Assembly: GCA_937983015.1 (NCBI GenBank)
Contig: CALKAK010000128.1
Coordinates: 1 to 11,499, forward strand
Length of the DNA stretch: 11,499 nt
Source of the DNA: an uncultured Bacillaceae bacterium
GTDB lineage: Bacteria; Bacillota; Bacilli; Bacillales; Caldibacillaceae
Direction of reading: 5' to 3'
Positions 1 to 6,334 of the stretch are shown here, piece by piece (position 1 is the first letter of the stretch; every line of letters begins with the position of its first letter). The position numbers and the translations under genes were made by a program. Below the pieces are notes generated by a model, which was not told the origin of the DNA, made no database searches, and saw nothing but the letters and a program-made list of their open reading frames with translations.

Positions 1-7
1 ACGTTCC

Positions 8-36
8 TTTCCATTCGAACATTTATTCGCTATAAT
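8..36 (+). promoter_or_regulatory. Sigma-A-type promoter of mrfAB
   Basis: TTTCCA (8-13) is followed after 17 bases by a perfect TATAAT (31-36), which predicts a transcript start near 43. It decides the mrfA start: an in-frame ATG at 35 lies inside the -10 hexamer and so cannot be the translation start. Confidence 0.6.
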
Positions 37-76
37 GATAGTTATGAGAAAAGTGAACCGAAAGAAGAGGGATACT

Positions 77-2344
77 ATGATGGGCAAGAAATCATTACAA
101 GAGATCCTGGAAGAATTAAAAAGCACACCGGGAATCCGTGAGAATATCGTCCATTGGGAGACGATCGAAAAAACTCCTGGCACTTATACGCCATTACCGG
201 AACGCCTTCATCCTAAATTGAAACGGGCTTTAGAAAAGCGCGGGATTACCCGTCTATATAGTCATCAAAAAACGGCGTTTGATTACGGTATGAATCAGGT
301 GAGCTTTACCGCTGTAACGCCAACAGCATCGGGTAAGACACTCTGTTATAATCTCCCCGTCCTGCAGACGATTCTGGAAGATGAACGGGCCCGCGCCCTT
401 TACATTTTTCCCACGAAAGCTTTAAGTCAAGACCAGAAAAATGAACTGAACGAACTCATTGAAAGTGCCGAAGTGTCCATCAATAGTTATACATACGATG
501 GGGATACGCCGGTTGCGATCCGGCAAAAAATCAGAAAGGCCGGACATATCGTCATCACCAATCCCGATATGCTCCATACGGGCATCTTACCTCATCACAC
601 GAAATGGGTCGCATTGTTTGAAAACTTACGGTTCGTTATCATCGATGAACTCCACACTTACCGTGGTGTATTCGGCAGTCATACTGCAAACGTTATCCGC
701 CGTCTGCAAAGAATCTGTCGCTTTTACGGTAGCGATCCTGTTTTTATTTGCACTTCGGCTACTATTGCCAACCCGAAGGAACTGGCCGAGCAGTTAACGG
801 GGAAACCGATGCGCCTGATCGATAAAAATGGTGCACCTAGTGGTCGGAAGCATTTTCTGTTTTACAATCCACCGATCGTGAACAAACCGTTAAATATTCG
901 CCGGAGCGCCATTCTGGAAGTCAGAAAACTGGCCAGCCTTTTTTTGAAAAATAAAATTCAGACCATCGTTTTTGCGCGCAGTCGGGTGACCGTAGAGGTG
1001 ATTCTTACTTATTTACAAGAGCTCATTAAAGATCAGGTCATTCGCAAAGGGATTCGCGCTTATCGCGGCGGATACTTGCCATCGGAGCGGCGGGAGATTG
1101 AACGAGGACTGAGGGATGGTGAAATTTACGGTGTGGTAAGCACGAATGCACTTGAGTTAGGGGTCGATATAGGACAACTGCAAGTTTGCATCATGACTGG
1201 CTATCCCGGAACGATCGCCAGTGCCTGGCAACAAGCTGGCCGTGCAGGGAGAAGACAGGGGGAGTCCCTCGTCATCTATGTTGCCAGTTCTGCACCTTTA
1301 GACCAATATATGATCAACCATCCGGATTACTTTTTTAAACAGTCACCCGAAGTGGCCCGAATTAACCCGGATAACCCGATCATTCTTATCGACCATATAA
1401 AATGTGCCGCCTATGAACTTCCTTTTACAAAAGGGGAAACCTTCGGCGAACTTGACGTTGAAGATGTGCTCGATTATCTGGCGGAAAAAAAGGTTCTTGT
1501 ACCAAGTGGGAGAAAATATTATTGGATGAGCGATGCTTTCCCGGCCCATGAAATCAGTCTTCGTTCTGCCTCCCAGGAAAATGTTGTCATTATCGATCAG
1601 ACGGAACGGAGCAATGTGAAAGTAATCGGCGAGATGGACACCTTCAGCGCGTTGACCTTGCTTCATGACGAGGCTATCTATCTACATCAGGGTATCCAGT
1701 ACCAGGTGGAAAAACTGGACTGGGAAGAGAAAAAAGCATTTGTCCGGGAAGTTGAAGTCGATTATTATACAGACGCCAATTTGGCCGTACAATTAAAAGT
1801 GCTTGATGTGGACCGGGAGCGAAAGCATGAAGCAATGCAAATTTATTACGGTGATGTCGCGGTTTCTGCCATTCCGACCATTTTTAAAAAAATCAAATTT
1901 GAAACCCATGAAAATATCGGTTCCGGACCGATTCATTTACCGGAGCAAATTCTTCATACAACGGCAACATGGATCTCCCTCGAACGGTCTCCAGAAGAAA
2001 TCGACGATCGCCGCCTGGAGGACGGGTTACTTGGGGTAAGTCATGCGGTTAAAAATATCGTTCCCATGTTCGTTATGTCCGATCCGCAAGACGTCCTTAT
2101 AGTGCCACAAGTAAAAGCGGAATTTAATGGCAAACCGACGATCTATTTGTATGATCGTTATCCTGGTGGCGTAGGCTTAAGCGATGAGATTTATCATAAA
2201 ATTGAACAAATTCTCCATAAGGCACGGACGATCATCTCAACCTGCCCGTGTGAAAATGGCTGTCCTTCCTGTGTCGGAACGGATTTTCAGGCGGAAAAGG
2301 GGAAAAAAGATGCCGTTCGTTTGCTCGATCTTTTCATCGGATAA
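77..2344 (+). CDS. mrfA: DEAD/DEAH-box DNA helicase MrfA (YprA), excision repair of DNA damage
   Basis: Superfamily 2 helicase of 755 residues; B. subtilis YprA/MrfA has about 749. Known role of the family: with MrfB it repairs mitomycin C-type DNA lesions independently of UvrABC. Visible motifs, numbered from the ATG at 77: Walker A TASGKT (83-88), PTKAL (112-116), TNPDML (161-166), DELH (190-193), SAT (227-229), the STNALELGVDIG block (355-366) and QQAGRAGRR (385-393). Four cysteines (C723, C725, C729, C732) near the C-terminus fit the DUF1998/MZB zinc-binding region. I chose ATG 77 because AAGAGG lies just upstream and because the ATG at 35 overlaps the promoter; an ATG at 80 is a near-equal alternative. 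The stop lies 18 bases before mrfB, so the two form an operon. No key motif is missing. Confidence 0.95.
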   Translation: MMGKKSLQEILEELKSTPGIRENIVHWETIEKTPGTYTPLPERLHPKLKRALEKRGITRLYSHQKTAFDYGMNQVSFTAVTPTASGKTLCYNLPVLQTILEDERARALYIFPTKALSQDQKNELNELIESAEVSINSYTYDGDTPVAIRQKIRKAGHIVITNPDMLHTGILPHHTKWVALFENLRFVIIDELHTYRGVFGSHTANVIRRLQRICRFYGSDPVFICTSATIANPKELAEQLTGKPMRLIDKNGAPSGRKHFLFYNPPIVNKPLNIRRSAILEVRKLASLFLKNKIQTIVFARSRVTVEVILTYLQELIKDQVIRKGIRAYRGGYLPSERREIERGLRDGEIYGVVSTNALELGVDIGQLQVCIMTGYPGTIASAWQQAGRAGRRQGESLVIYVASSAPLDQYMINHPDYFFKQSPEVARINPDNPIILIDHIKCAAYELPFTKGETFGELDVEDVLDYLAEKKVLVPSGRKYYWMSDAFPAHEISLRSASQENVVIIDQTERSNVKVIGEMDTFSALTLLHDEAIYLHQGIQYQVEKLDWEEKKAFVREVEVDYYTDANLAVQLKVLDVDRERKHEAMQIYYGDVAVSAIPTIFKKIKFETHENIGSGPIHLPEQILHTTATWISLERSPEEIDDRRLEDGLLGVSHAVKNIVPMFVMSDPQDVLIVPQVKAEFNGKPTIYLYDRYPGGVGLSDEIYHKIEQILHKARTIISTCPCENGCPSCVGTDFQAEKGKKDAVRLLDLFIG

Positions 2345-2362
2345 GGAAGGTGCGGACTCAGG

Positions 2363-3613
2363 ATGGGCTTAAGGAAAAAATTACAATTGTATCAAGCGTA
2401 TATTCAGCCAGATCAAAAAAATGAAAAAGCTCATATCGAACGGGAAAATGATGCAAAAATCGCGATTCCTAACCAAGAACAATGGGAAAAACATGGTGTC
2501 TATCCATTTTTCCTAGATGAAACGTACTGTCTTATTCGGGAAAAACGTTATCCTTTGAGCACAAAAAGAGGGCACTACACGTTCCGGGATTTTTTAACGG
2601 CGATCGAAGCGTGGCAGGATACCGATTTTTCCCATCCCTTAAATGCCAAAGGCTTTTCGGCAGAAGATCTCTTCTTTTTCGATACGGAGACAACGGGGCT
2701 CGGTAGTGGAACCGGTAATTTAATTTTCCTGCTGGGCTATGCTTTTTTTGACGGAGAGGAAGTGGTTGTGAAACAACATTTTTTACCGGAACCCGGCGCT
2801 GAGGTCCCGCTCTACTACAGTTTTTTGCGATCGGTTGATTATAATACACTGGTTACATATAACGGCCGCGCTTTCGACTGGCCGGTTGTAAAAACCCGTT
2901 ACACTCTCGTAAGAGAACACCTGCCGAAATTGCCGTCTTTCGGTCACTTTGATTTACTCCATGCAGCCAGACGACTTTGGAAACATAAACTGGACTCCTT
3001 TTCCTTAAAAAATGTGGAAAAAGAGATTCTCGGAATCGTAAGAGACGAGGATTTACCCGGATATTTAGCACCGATGATCTATTTTGATTTTCTCGAAAGT
3101 AAAGAACCGCTCGGGATTATGGAAGTCATGAAACATAATGAAGCGGATATTCTATCTTTAATCACTTTGTATACGCACATTTCTTTTCAATTGTTAGGAT
3201 TAGATCCACAACAAACAAAACGTGAACAGCTCGCTGTCGGGCATTGGTATTCTTCAATAAAAGAAATCGATAAAGCGGTGGAAATTTATGAAACAAGTCT
3301 CGCTACTTATGCGGGTAAAGAGCGATTAAAGGCACTGAATGAACTCGCCTTTTTATACAAAAAACAACAAAATTACGAAGCGGCCCTACAGGCGTGGGAA
3401 GAAGTGGCACAGACAGCAAGCGGAAAATTATTGGTAACCGCCTGTTTGGAATTGGCGAAGATCTGGGAACATCAGAAAAAAGACTATCGACAGGCGTTAA
3501 AATATAGCCTTCAGGCATTGGAAGAAGCCGATGATATCGCATCCATTGAGAAACGAATTTACAGGTTACAATATAAGCTTGAACAGCAGGAAAAGGGGAC
3601 ATTTCCCGGGTAA
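2363..3613 (+). CDS. mrfB: DEDDh-type exonuclease MrfB (YprB) with C-terminal TPR-like repeats
   Basis: Protein of 416 residues, the same size as B. subtilis YprB/MrfB (about 413). The RNase H-like exonuclease domain (about 100-270) shows the acidic residues in order: D107 and E109 in FFDTETTGLG, D172 in AFDWP, H258 and D262 in HNEADI. These positions equal those I recall for the catalytic residues of the B. subtilis enzyme, which supports the ATG at 2363. Residues about 290-390 form two or three TPR-like helical pairs, probably for protein contacts. The site GGAAGGTG (2345-2352) lies 10 bases upstream. The family role is a metal-dependent nuclease acting with the helicase encoded just upstream; here the tight spacing implies co-transcription. 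Confidence 0.94.
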   Translation: MGLRKKLQLYQAYIQPDQKNEKAHIERENDAKIAIPNQEQWEKHGVYPFFLDETYCLIREKRYPLSTKRGHYTFRDFLTAIEAWQDTDFSHPLNAKGFSAEDLFFFDTETTGLGSGTGNLIFLLGYAFFDGEEVVVKQHFLPEPGAEVPLYYSFLRSVDYNTLVTYNGRAFDWPVVKTRYTLVREHLPKLPSFGHFDLLHAARRLWKHKLDSFSLKNVEKEILGIVRDEDLPGYLAPMIYFDFLESKEPLGIMEVMKHNEADILSLITLYTHISFQLLGLDPQQTKREQLAVGHWYSSIKEIDKAVEIYETSLATYAGKERLKALNELAFLYKKQQNYEAALQAWEEVAQTASGKLLVTACLELAKIWEHQKKDYRQALKYSLQALEEADDIASIEKRIYRLQYKLEQQEKGTFPG

Positions 3614-3615
3614 CC

Positions 3616-3662
3616 GCAAATTTCGCTAAAATTGGTGCATTTTCAGCAAATTTCGCACCAAT
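3616..3662. repeat. Short direct repeat plus inverted repeat after mrfB
   Basis: GCAAATTTCGC occurs twice (3616-3626 and 3646-3656). An 8-bp inverted repeat ATTGGTGC (3631-3638) / GCACCAAT (3655-3662) encloses the second copy and is followed by CCATCTTTTT. It could be a weak terminator for mrfAB, although the loop is long (16 bases) and the T-run is displaced. It could also be one copy of a dispersed intergenic repeat; the window has no second full copy to test this. Confidence 0.5.
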
Positions 3663-3686
3663 CCATCTTTTTCCTAGAAATATTTA

Positions 3687-3715
3687 TTGTTTCCCTCCTT
3701 AACCTTATATAAAAT
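3687..3715 (+). promoter_or_regulatory. Possible sigma-A promoter before the 21-residue peptide
   Basis: TTGTTT (3687-3692) and TAAAAT (3710-3715) are 17 bases apart, with an overlapping TATAAA at 3708. The predicted start near 3722 leaves about 34 bases to the TTG at 3756. Confidence 0.45.
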
Positions 3716-3755
3716 AGAATTGAAGTTTTTAAGAACGGCAAAGGGAGGAGATCGA

Positions 3756-3821
3756 TTGTCAAGAGTACTTCTCTTTTTATTTTTTTCAGTAATCATCCTG
3801 ACCTTCTTCATCTTTATCTAG
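3756..3821 (+). CDS. Candidate 21-residue single-pass membrane peptide
   Basis: A TTG codon at 3756 follows the very strong ribosome-binding site AAGGGAGGAG (3741-3750) by 5 bases and opens 21 codons to TAG. The peptide begins MSRVLLFLFF and continues as an almost purely hydrophobic stretch of Leu, Ile, Val and Phe with one Arg near the N-terminus, which fits one membrane helix with its N-terminus inside. A plausible promoter lies upstream. I do not recognise a family. It could be a real small membrane protein, or a chance stretch with a good site. What supports it is the conjunction of promoter, site and uninterrupted hydrophobic frame. No terminator follows it. Confidence 0.45.
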   Translation: MSRVLLFLFFSVIILTFFIFI

Positions 3822-4150
3822 CGATAACGACTAGTCTTTGCTCTCGAGTGAGCGATGAATCATGAATTTTTCGATGATCCTCAAATAAATTCTTACCACT
3901 TTTCTCCATCTTCCAAACCTGTATTTTTGAAGCAGGACCATGCAGGATCATAAGTTTCTTCTCAATATACTGCACCGGAATGGTGTACAATGTTCTAAAT
4001 TCCCACAATGTATACTTCAACAGATGAACACGGAACGGTTAAGTTATGAATGATCTTGCGAGGTATATTCGCGAGAATCATCTGATGTAAAGGACAAATT
4101 GGAAAAAACGATCGAAATCCTAATATTTTCAGTGAATCCCGGGAATGAAA
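3822..4150. other. Stretch without a recognisable gene (mrfAB-gpsB interval)
   Basis: About 330 bases with no convincing gene. It holds a plus-strand frame of 32 codons from ATG 3855 without a good ribosome-binding site, and a minus-strand frame of 68 codons (4020-3814, TTG start) without one either. A 7-bp RNA hairpin with one G-U pair can form between CTTGCGA (4055-4061) and TCGCGAG (4069-4075), but no T-run follows. As I recall, B. subtilis has ypsA and cotD between yprB and gpsB; neither is visible here. Confidence 0.5.
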
Positions 4151-4179
4151 TTGACAAAAGTTACGTTTTTATGGAAAAT
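4151..4179 (+). promoter_or_regulatory. Sigma-A promoter of gpsB
   Basis: A perfect TTGACA (4151-4156) lies 17 bases before GAAAAT (4174-4179). Transcription would start near 4186, giving a leader of about 20 bases. Confidence 0.65.
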
Positions 4180-4205
4180 AGGATTAATGAAGTGGAGTAA
4201 TCGGG

Positions 4206-4508
4206 GTGAATATGTTGGCGCTTAAACTTCAATTAACGGCACAAGATATTTTTAATAAGGAATTTAAAAAAGCTTTCCGTGGATACGATCCGGATGATGT
4301 CGATCGCTTTTTAGACATCATTATCCAGGATTATGAAGCTTTTAAAAAGGAATACGAAGAATTGCTCAATGAAAACAAACGATTAAAACGGCAATTGGAA
4401 GAAACGAGAAAACAACCCCAGGTATCACCGGGGACGACCAATTTCGATATACTGAAACGGTTAAGTAATTTAGAAAAACACGTATTTGGCAATAAATTAT
4501 ATGAGTAA
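4206..4508 (+). CDS. gpsB: Cell-division/cell-wall adaptor GpsB
   Basis: Small cytoplasmic coiled-coil protein of 100 residues; the B. subtilis protein has 98. The family links penicillin-binding proteins and other wall enzymes to the division site and to lateral growth. The N-terminal DivIVA-like lipid/PBP-binding domain shows FRGYDPDDVDRFLD (24-37, from the GTG), including Y27 and D33, which match the Tyr and Asp I recall as contacting the PBP1 tail. A coiled coil spans about 40-68, followed by a Pro/Gln linker and the conserved C-terminal block TTNFDILKRLSNLEKHVFG (77-95). Two starts are possible. GTG 4206 has GGAG (4194-4197) at 8 bases. ATG 4212 aligns with the usual family start but is badly spaced. 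The gene has no terminator before the rnpB promoter. Confidence 0.94.
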   Translation: MNMLALKLQLTAQDIFNKEFKKAFRGYDPDDVDRFLDIIIQDYEAFKKEYEELLNENKRLKRQLEETRKQPQVSPGTTNFDILKRLSNLEKHVFGNKLYE

Positions 4509-4535
4509 TTTACCAGTTTTACCAATCATCCCTCC

Positions 4536-4564
4536 TTGCCAAGGGGTATTTTTGTGTCTACAAT
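4536..4564 (+). promoter_or_regulatory. Sigma-A promoter of rnpB
   Basis: TTGCCA (4536-4541) and TACAAT (4559-4564) are spaced by exactly 17 bases. The predicted start near 4571 lies a few bases before the P1 stem of the RNase P RNA, consistent with a short trimmed 5' end. Confidence 0.75.
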
Positions 4565-4578
4565 AAATATAGGAAAAC

Positions 4579-5020
4579 CGTGGAATGAATAGCGTTCGGG
4601 TAATCGCTGCAAAATGCTTCGGCATTTTGTAGAGGAAAGTCCATGCTCGCACGGTGCTGAGATGCCCGTAGTGTTCGTGCCTGGCGAAACAATAAGCCAG
4701 GGCAACCCGGAGGTGTGCACCGGGTTGACGGCCGGGAAAGAACCTACGTTCATCCCTGCTGGGATGAATATGGTTCGAGTACCTATAAAAGTGCCACAGT
4801 GACGCAGCCTCCTGGGAAACCGGGAGGGTGGAACGCGGTAAACCCCACGAGCGAGAAACCCAAATTATGGTAGGGGCGCTCCTTCCGGGGAAATGAACCT
4901 AGGAAGGAGGCAAGGGAGTTGTTCCCTTGCAGATAGATGATTACCGCCGGGTTACGAGGCGTCAAGCCGCATGCAGTACCCGGTACAGAACATGGCTTAC
5001 AGAACGTTATTCATTCCACG
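4579..5020 (+). ncRNA. rnpB: RNase P RNA, class B (Bacillus type)
   Basis: Catalytic RNA that removes the 5' leader of tRNA precursors together with the RnpA protein. Recognised by conserved core strings: GCGTTCGGGTAATCGCTGC (4592-4610), GAGGAAAGTCCATGCTCGCA (4632-4651), GTGCCACAGTGACG (4791-4804), GAACGCGGTAAACCC (4831-4845), GCGAGAAACCCAAAT (4851-4865), AGATAGATGATT (4930-4941) and ACAGAACATGGCTTACAGAAC (4985-5005). The ends are set by a long P1 stem: 4579-4597 pairs with 5002-5020, with one G-U pair. At about 442 bases it is longer than the roughly 400 of B. subtilis; the extra length appears to lie in peripheral helices such as 4741-4785. Short reading frames inside it are not genes. Confidence 0.97.
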
Positions 5021-5030
5021 ACTGCACACG

Positions 5031-5053
5031 GGACTGCAAAAGCAGTCCTTTTT
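5031..5053 (+). terminator. Intrinsic terminator of rnpB
   Basis: GGACTGC (5031-5037), loop AAAA, GCAGTCC (5042-5048), then TTTTT. It is a perfect 7-bp stem placed 10 bases after P1. Confidence 0.9.
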
Positions 5054-5187
5054 AATTTTTTGGGAAGATCTGTTTGAGAAGCGAATCGATTTTGCCCATT
5101 TCCTACTTCCCTATATAAATCAACGAATCTTTAAAGGCTTTTTACTCCCGTTTATAAAAGCCATGCATATTTTTTTTGGTAAAATTT

Positions 5188-5193
5188 TATAAT
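5188..5193 (+). promoter_or_regulatory. Possible -10 element before the 56-residue protein
   Basis: A perfect TATAAT lies 32 bases before the GTG at 5226, but no good -35 hexamer is seen at the right distance. Just upstream, GGCTTTT (5136-5142) can pair with AAAAGCC (5156-5162), and a run of eight T lies at 5170-5177. Confidence 0.35.
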
Positions 5194-5225
5194 AATACAA
5201 AAAACTGATAAATGAGGGATGGGTC

Positions 5226-5396
5226 GTGTACAGTGATTCACTTGATTTTTATAAAATTTCAAAGGCATTAGAAGAAGCGAGTAGAATGTTACAAGCCATG
5301 GATGACAAGTCAGAAAAAGGGATCGAGGCATTAAAAGAAGCGGAAACGAACCTACAATATGCACTGATCAATATGGCAAAATTATATAATGAATAA
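5226..5396 (+). CDS. Small helical protein of unknown function (56 residues)
   Basis: A GTG at 5226 follows GAGGG (5214-5218) by 7 bases and opens 56 codons to TAA. The protein begins MYSDSLDFYKISKALEEASR. It is rich in Glu, Lys, Ala and Leu, with heptad-like spacing of Leu, Ile, Met and Ala. It contains no Cys or Trp and no glycine-rich loop, so I expect one or two amphipathic helices, perhaps a helical hairpin or an oligomer. A TATAAT upstream and a strong terminator directly after the stop make it a self-contained one-gene unit between rnpB and the purine operon. I do not recognise the family. The case for a real gene is the ribosome-binding site, the codon pattern and the terminator. Confidence 0.75.
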   Translation: MYSDSLDFYKISKALEEASRMLQAMDDKSEKGIEALKEAETNLQYALINMAKLYNE

Positions 5397-5403
5397 TTTC
5401 AAG

Positions 5404-5428
5404 GGCCGCTTAAGCGGTCAATTTTTTT
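5404..5428 (+). terminator. Intrinsic terminator of the 56-residue protein gene
   Basis: GGCCGC (5404-5409), loop TTAA, GCGGTC (5414-5419, one G-T pair), then AA and seven T. It begins 8 bases after the stop codon. Confidence 0.85.
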
Positions 5429-5437
5429 ATCCCGATA

Positions 5438-5481
5438 AATACCGAACATTATAATAATAATCAAAAATAATGTTCGTAAAA
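5438..5481. promoter_or_regulatory. Pair of inverted PurBoxes (PurR operator) upstream of xpt
   Basis: AATACCGAACATTA (5438-5451) fits the PurBox consensus AWWWCCGAACWWT at every position. The facing copy TAATGTTCGTAAAA (5468-5481) reads, on the other strand, TTTTACGAACATTA with two deviations. The 14-mers are 16 bases apart, the arrangement known for the Bacillus PurR repressor, and end 5 bases before the -35 hexamer. PurR should repress xpt-pbuX when purines are plentiful and release it when PRPP is high. Confidence 0.85.
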
Positions 5482-5486
5482 ATTGC

Positions 5487-5515
5487 TTTACAAACCTATT
5501 TTTTCATATTATAAT
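5487..5515 (+). promoter_or_regulatory. Sigma-A promoter of the xpt-pbuX operon
   Basis: TTTACA (5487-5492), 17 bases, TATAAT (5510-5515). Transcription would start near 5522, about 18 bases before the riboswitch P1 stem. Confidence 0.85.
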
Positions 5516-5539
5516 TCATAATAACAAACGAAAACGGAA

Positions 5540-5610
5540 CACTCATATAATCGCGGGAATATGGCTCGCGAGTCTCTACCAGGTTACCGTAAATAACCTG
5601 ACTATGAGTG
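5540..5610 (+). promoter_or_regulatory. Purine riboswitch aptamer, guanine class
   Basis: P1 is CACTCAT (5540-5546) with ATGAGTG (5604-5610). P2 is 5551-5556 with 5566-5571, and its loop includes GAATATGG (5557-5564). P3 is 5580-5586 with 5594-5600, and its loop region CCGTAAAT (5587-5594) matches the family loop that kisses L2. J2/3 reads TCTCTACC and J3/1 ACTAT. The discriminating base is C5602, so the ligand should be guanine, hypoxanthine or xanthine-like rather than adenine (which needs U). Confidence 0.95.
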
Positions 5611-5692
5611 GGCAATGGTTGGGTTGAGGGGTTCGACCCTAACAAAGGCTTGTTTTGTCTTTTTTATCCGAAGTCATTGCTCACTGCATAGT
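5601..5692 (+). promoter_or_regulatory. Antiterminator helix of the guanine riboswitch
   Basis: The 3' side of P1 and the bases after it (5601-5617, ACTATGAGTGGGCAATG) can pair with 5675-5692 (CATTGCTCACTGCATAGT), with one G-U pair and one bulged base. This uses the left arm of the terminator. Ligand-stabilised P1 therefore frees the terminator; without ligand the antiterminator wins and the genes are read. A small hairpin 5621-5627/5633-5639 sits between the arms. Confidence 0.85.
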
Positions 5693-5711
5693 GAATGGCT
5701 TCGGGTTTTTT
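5668..5711 (+). terminator. Riboswitch-controlled terminator upstream of xpt
   Basis: CCGAAGTCATTGCTCACT (5668-5685) pairs with AGTGAATGGCTTCGG (5690-5704), a long stem with a small internal irregularity. It is followed by six T (5706-5711) and a second T-run at 5713-5718. It lies 33 bases before the xpt start. Confidence 0.92.
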
Positions 5712-5743
5712 ATTTTTTCAGCTTTATAGAAAGGAGACCTATT

Positions 5744-6334
5744 ATGGAGGAATTGCAGGAAAGGATCAGGCGGGAAGGGGAGGTGCTTTCTAGTTCGGTT
5801 TTAAAGGTGGATCGGTTTTTAAATCACCAAATCGACCCTCTCTTAATGAAAAAAATCGGCCATGAACTGGCAGCAAGATTTAAAAATAAAAACATCACAA
5901 AGGTGTTAACGATTGAAACATCGGGAATCGCTCCTGGTCTTATGACGGGACTCGTCTTGAACGTTCCGGTTGTCTTCGCAAGGAAACAGGAAGCGATCAC
6001 GATGACCGATGTATACCGATCACGAATTTATTCGTTCACAAAGCGAAGAACGTATACGATATCCGTAGCGAAAACGATGTTAGGTAAAGAGGACACGGTC
6101 TTGATCATCGATGATTTTTTAGCCAATGGGGAAGCGATCCGGGGGTTGATCGAAATTATTAACAAAGCAGGAGCAACCCTCGTGGGAATCGGGATTGTTA
6201 TCGAAAAATCATTTCAACCGGGAGGTAAAATTCTTCGCTCTGCCGGTTATCAAGTGGAATCTTTAGTTAAAATCGCTTCTTTAGAAAATCAATCGATTCA
6301 ATTTTTAGAGGATGGAGTGGAACAGAAGCTATGA
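5744..6334 (+). CDS. xpt: Xanthine phosphoribosyltransferase
   Basis: Cytoplasmic type I phosphoribosyltransferase that turns xanthine plus PRPP into XMP for the guanine-nucleotide pool. It has 196 residues; the B. subtilis protein has 194 and is closely similar throughout (KVDRFLNHQIDPLLM at 21-35, IETSGIAPGLMTGL at 57-70, VPVVFARK at 74-81). The PRPP-binding motif VLIIDDFLANGEA is at 119-131, and IVIEKSFQPGG at 151-161 is typical of Xpt. ATG 5744 is chosen because GGAG (5733-5736) lies 7 bases upstream and the family begins here; the longer upstream frame would run back through the terminator. The gene overlaps pbuX by ATGA. It is controlled by PurR and the guanine riboswitch. Confidence 0.97.
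   Translation: MEELQERIRREGEVLSSSVLKVDRFLNHQIDPLLMKKIGHELAARFKNKNITKVLTIETSGIAPGLMTGLVLNVPVVFARKQEAITMTDVYRSRIYSFTKRRTYTISVAKTMLGKEDTVLIIDDFLANGEAIRGLIEIINKAGATLVGIGIVIEKSFQPGGKILRSAGYQVESLVKIASLENQSIQFLEDGVEQKL

Noticed and set aside
35..76. Earlier ATG codons for mrfA at 35 and 44
   Set aside because: The ATG at 35 falls inside the -10 hexamer and the one at 44 is at the predicted transcript start. The AAGAGG site serves the ATG at 77.
3855..3953. Plus-strand frame of 32 codons beginning MNHEFFDDPQ
   Set aside because: The upstream purines GAGTGAG are too close to the ATG, and there is no promoter or family match. Probably chance.
3814..4020. Minus-strand frame of 68 codons with a TTG start in the mrfAB-gpsB gap
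   Set aside because: No ribosome-binding site at the TTG, only a weak GAGAAG before an internal ATG. It overlaps the end of the 21-residue peptide frame, and no family is recognised. Kept only as a possibility.
4614..5192. Several short frames on both strands within and after rnpB
   Set aside because: They lie in or next to the structured RNase P RNA and its terminator, with no ribosome-binding sites of their own.
5615..5743. Upstream extension of the xpt frame by 43 codons
   Set aside because: It runs through the riboswitch expression platform and terminator. The true ribosome-binding site and family start are at 5733 and 5744.
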